Of a DNA stretch of 64,000 bases, positions 61,711-64,000 are shown piece by piece. The position numbers were made by a program, and so were the translations under genes. The stretch spans positions 310,001 to 374,000 of the forward strand of contig NZ_CP020918.1 of assembly GCF_003076455.1 (NCBI RefSeq), in the 5' to 3' direction. A model generated the notes under the pieces. It did no database searches. It worked only from the letters and a program-made list of their open reading frames with translations, and was not told the DNA's origin. Position 1 is the stretch's first letter; each line of letters opens with the position of its first letter. The stretch is from Flavobacterium faecale (GTDB lineage Bacteria; Bacteroidota; Bacteroidia; Flavobacteriales; Flavobacteriaceae).

Positions 61711-62709
61711 TTAATTAATCGCAGGACAATTACACTCGTATTTTTCTCTTTTGCAAAACAGGTTAAGTCCCAAAGTAATTTGGTGGTATCCTCCGTTATC
61801 AAATTTCACGGCTCCCGTGATATGTGAGTAGGTGTAGGCGAACATGAAATTTTTGTAATTAACACCAACTATAGGTGTAATATATTGTAAATGTTGCACT
61901 GCGATTCCATTTCCACTTGCATATTGCGCACCATCTATCGACCTACGATAAGATAACCCACCCCAAAGTGTACCAAAATCCATGCTTTTGTATGCTTTTA
62001 AATTTAAATCCAAACTCTTTTCTTTTGTTTGATCCACAGATTGAAACAATACTGAAGGTTCCCATAAAATTGAATTTTTATCCCCGAAAACATACCCAAC
62101 ACTCAATAAATATTTCCTTAGATTATCACTCTCAAATTCTGAATAAATATTTCTTCTAGTCTCTAATAAATTTTTGACAGTTGCATGCGCATAAAAATCC
62201 AAGTAATTATAAGAAGCACCGATATCAAAAGTAGGATACGAATCTTTTTGAACAATTGTACCATTAATTAGCGGATCAAAATTACCTGATTGAGCAAATT
62301 TAGTTTCATCCAATTGACTTTCAACCAATCCAGCACTAATACCGAAAGACAATTGATTTAAATCAATCTCATCTCTTGAAAACATTAAGTGATAAGCATA
62401 ACTTAGTTTCACTCCTTTTTGCGAGTGGTACCCGTTTTGATCATTAAAAACAATAATACCGGCTCCTGCTTTTTCGCTTATCCTACCATTAAAACTCAAG
62501 GTTTGCAAAGAGGGCGCATCTGATTGATCAAACCACTGTTTGCGTGACGTCAATCGTACTTTGGCACAATTAGCAGCCCCTGCCATTGAGGGATGAATAA
62601 GGTAATAATTGTCTGAGAGATAATCAGAATATACCGAAATACCTTCCTGTGCAAATGTATATCCACTAACAAACAAAACAAGAAGTAACGTTTTTATTTT
62701 ACCTAACAT
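61711..62709 (-). CDS. PorP/SprF family type IX secretion membrane protein
   Basis: The 332-residue protein starts from the ATG at 62709 with a signal peptide (to about residue 21, FAQ). It has SDNYYLIHPSMAGAANCAKVRLTSRKQW and strands of a 14-strand barrel, ending in CKREKYECNCPAIN. PorP/SprF proteins assist secretion and surface attachment of large adhesins in Bacteroidetes. No large adhesin gene lies next to it, so it appears to be an orphan. The longer ORF (62745) is less likely because the extra N-terminus precedes the signal peptide. Confidence 0.87.
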   Translation of the reverse strand: MLGKIKTLLLVLFVSGYTFAQEGISVYSDYLSDNYYLIHPSMAGAANCAKVRLTSRKQWFDQSDAPSLQTLSFNGRISEKAGAGIIVFNDQNGYHSQKGVKLSYAYHLMFSRDEIDLNQLSFGISAGLVESQLDETKFAQSGNFDPLINGTIVQKDSYPTFDIGASYNYLDFYAHATVKNLLETRRNIYSEFESDNLRKYLLSVGYVFGDKNSILWEPSVLFQSVDQTKEKSLDLNLKAYKSMDFGTLWGGLSYRRSIDGAQYASGNGIAVQHLQYITPIVGVNYKNFMFAYTYSHITGAVKFDNGGYHQITLGLNLFCKREKYECNCPAIN

Positions 62710-62839
62710 CGATACTATTTTAAAAAATATGACTACTGAAAACAAAGTATAAAGAGAATTCTACCACTTTAAAATCTAAAATAAAGTTAATTTATCCATT
62801 TATATCCCAAATATAGTTATTCATAGAAAATAACTTTAG

Positions 62840-62847
62840 TAAATTTG
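62840..62847 (+). promoter_or_regulatory. -7 box of the Nfu gene
   Basis: TAAATTTG matches TAnnTTTG and lies 17 bases before the ATG at 62865. No TTG at -33 spacing. Confidence 0.4.
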
Positions 62848-62864
62848 TAGAAATTTAAAAAATC

Positions 62865-63758
62865 ATGACAAAAATTCTCATAAAAGAAACACAAAACCCA
62901 ACTATATTAAAATTTGAATTTGAAGATTTCATTACAAAAAACGAAAATTTCGAGTTCAAAAATATCGATGAAGCTAAGGCTTCTCCCCTAGCACAACAAT
63001 TATTTTACCTTCCGTTTGTAAAAACAGTATACATTTCAGGTAATTTCATTGCTATCGAAAAGTTTAGCATTGTAGAATGGGATGATGTAAAAGACGCTGT
63101 AGCAGAACAAATAGAGGAATTTGTTAGCAATGGTGGTACAATTATTACAGTTGATGAGAACAAACCAAAGAAAAAACCCGTAACCGTTTACGGAGAATCA
63201 ACACCAAATCCTTCTGCGCTTAAATTTGTTGTGAGCAGCATGTTAACTAAGAATGCTGTTGAATTCAAAAACATTGATGATACCGAAGCTTCGCCATTAG
63301 CCAAAGAATTATTCAAATATGCTTACGTAAAAGAAGTTTATATTGATGAAAACTATATTTCGGTTACTAAGTATGATTTTATTGGTTGGGAAGAAATTAC
63401 CTTAGAGCTACGAACTTTCATCAAACAATACATTGAAAATGGAGGTACGGTACTAGACGAAAATTTTATACCAAAAACAGCAACAGACGAAGCCGCAAAA
63501 GAAGCGAACTTTGATTCTCTTGATGAAACTTCTCAAAAAATTATCAATATCTTGGAAGAGTTTGTAAAACCTGCAGTTGCTGCTGATGGTGGGAATATTG
63601 CTTTCGACTCTTATGATGAAACAACAGGTACAGTAAAGGTAATTATGCAAGGTGCTTGCAATGGTTGTCCATCATCTACTTTTACGTTGAAAAGCGGAAT
63701 CGAAAACATGCTAAAAAGTATGTTGAACGATGAGAAAATCAATGTAGAATCGGTTTAA
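62865..63758 (+). CDS. Nfu-type Fe-S scaffold with duplicated N-domain
   Basis: The 297-residue protein carries two copies of the Nfu N-terminal domain (about residues 1-85 and 104-190). Both show FKNID(E/D), ASPLA, VYI and NGGT in the same order. The C-terminal NifU domain has the Fe-S cysteines Cys265 and Cys268 in GACNGCPSS. It probably assembles or transfers Fe-S clusters. The domain duplication is the notable point. Confidence 0.92.
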   Translation: MTKILIKETQNPTILKFEFEDFITKNENFEFKNIDEAKASPLAQQLFYLPFVKTVYISGNFIAIEKFSIVEWDDVKDAVAEQIEEFVSNGGTIITVDENKPKKKPVTVYGESTPNPSALKFVVSSMLTKNAVEFKNIDDTEASPLAKELFKYAYVKEVYIDENYISVTKYDFIGWEEITLELRTFIKQYIENGGTVLDENFIPKTATDEAAKEANFDSLDETSQKIINILEEFVKPAVAADGGNIAFDSYDETTGTVKVIMQGACNGCPSSTFTLKSGIENMLKSMLNDEKINVESV

Positions 63759-63890
63759 AAGAATTATTGGTATAGATAATAATTCTGATATTTTTCATTT
63801 ATTTAATTTATTTTCAATAAGATAGCGCTTTAAAAAATTCTTGAATTAAAAAAAGAGGTGTTTTTGTTTGGAACTAAATTTATAACAACC

Positions 63891-64000
63891 ATGGGAATAT
63901 CAAATTTTATCACCAATTTATTTGGCTCAGCCAAAGAAACAGCTTCAAACCTTGCTGACAAAGTAGAAAACATTGCTGAGGATGCTGTTAATGCGGCCGC
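63891..64000 (+). CDS. start of a small protein of unknown function, cut by the window edge
   Basis: From an ATG at 63891 an open frame runs to the window end and reads MGISNFITNLFGSAKETASN, then LADKVENIAEDAVNAA. It is an amphipathic, Ala/Lys/Glu-rich helical sequence, similar to short Flavobacterium proteins of unknown function. No conclusion about length is possible. Confidence 0.6.
   Translation, partial: MGISNFITNLFGSAKETASNLADKVENIAEDAVNAA

Noticed and set aside
63992..64000. GCGGCCGC (NotI-like) at the window end
   Set aside because: It falls in the Ala-coding frame of the last partial gene and needs no vector or cloning explanation.

Overview
The window looks like chromosomal DNA from a member of the Flavobacteriaceae, most likely Flavobacterium or a close relative. 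The sequence is AT-rich. Ribosome binding sites are rarely visible, and several genes start with TTG. Many genes are preceded by the Bacteroidetes -7 box TAnnTTTG, sometimes with an upstream TTG. The family content fits as well: a PorP/SprF type IX secretion protein, DUF4249 paired with a TonB-dependent receptor, DUF4270, DUF6089, DUF4907, a GH3-like protein, and the order tig-clpP-clpX.

Layout. Positions 1-14600 are housekeeping: the 3' part of waaA, a small lipoprotein, a YegP-like protein, tRNA-Leu and tRNA-Gly, mutS, a DUF1573 protein, a SpoU-type RNA methyltransferase, folK, sppA, an AsmA-family protein, a DUF2797 protein and a GH3-family protein. Positions 14700-19850 are minus-strand serB, clpX, clpP and tig. 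Positions 20120-22910 hold a multi-PAS histidine kinase overlapping a single-domain response regulator, followed by a MOSC protein and tRNA-Glu.

Positions 24150-38847 are the main accessory block: about twelve minus-strand genes that form a copper (possibly also silver) homeostasis island. In transcription order these are a Cys-rich secreted protein, a periplasmic HMA protein, a DUF3347 lipoprotein, a CusA-type RND pump split into two ORFs, a TolC-like channel, two CusB-like adaptors, an AraC-type regulator carrying an N-terminal HMA-like metal domain, a CopA P-type ATPase, a DUF305 membrane protein, and a multicopper oxidase with a C-terminal CopB-like barrel. Together they would bind Cu(I) in the periplasm, pump it out of the cytoplasm and periplasm, and oxidise it.

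Positions 38918-45838 hold a small holin-like membrane protein, an alpha/beta hydrolase, an unrecognised lipoprotein, a TonB-dependent receptor with DUF4249, and pdxJ. Positions 45861-54370 are an envelope-biogenesis run on the plus strand: CBS protein, nadK, DUF6089, uppS, bamA, two OmpH/Skp-like chaperones and murI. Positions 54372-56930 hold an outer-membrane protein with a DUF4270 lipoprotein. Positions 57160-61173 form an operon-like set: barrel protein, Kelch lipoprotein, DUF4907 lipoprotein, LytS-type kinase and LytTR regulator. The window ends with a gamma-carbonic anhydrase, an orphan SprF-like protein, an Nfu-type Fe-S scaffold and the start of a small unknown gene.

I found no CRISPR array, transposase, integrase, rRNA or prophage. 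The strongest candidates for follow-up are the architecture of the copper island (HMA-AraC regulator, split CusA, oxidase-barrel fusion, repeated metal-binding modules) and three non-coding structures: a ~107-bp element with terminal inverted repeats at 12003-12109, a phased array of thirteen 7-bp units at 14584-14674, and a 13-bp-stem hairpin between clpP and clpX.
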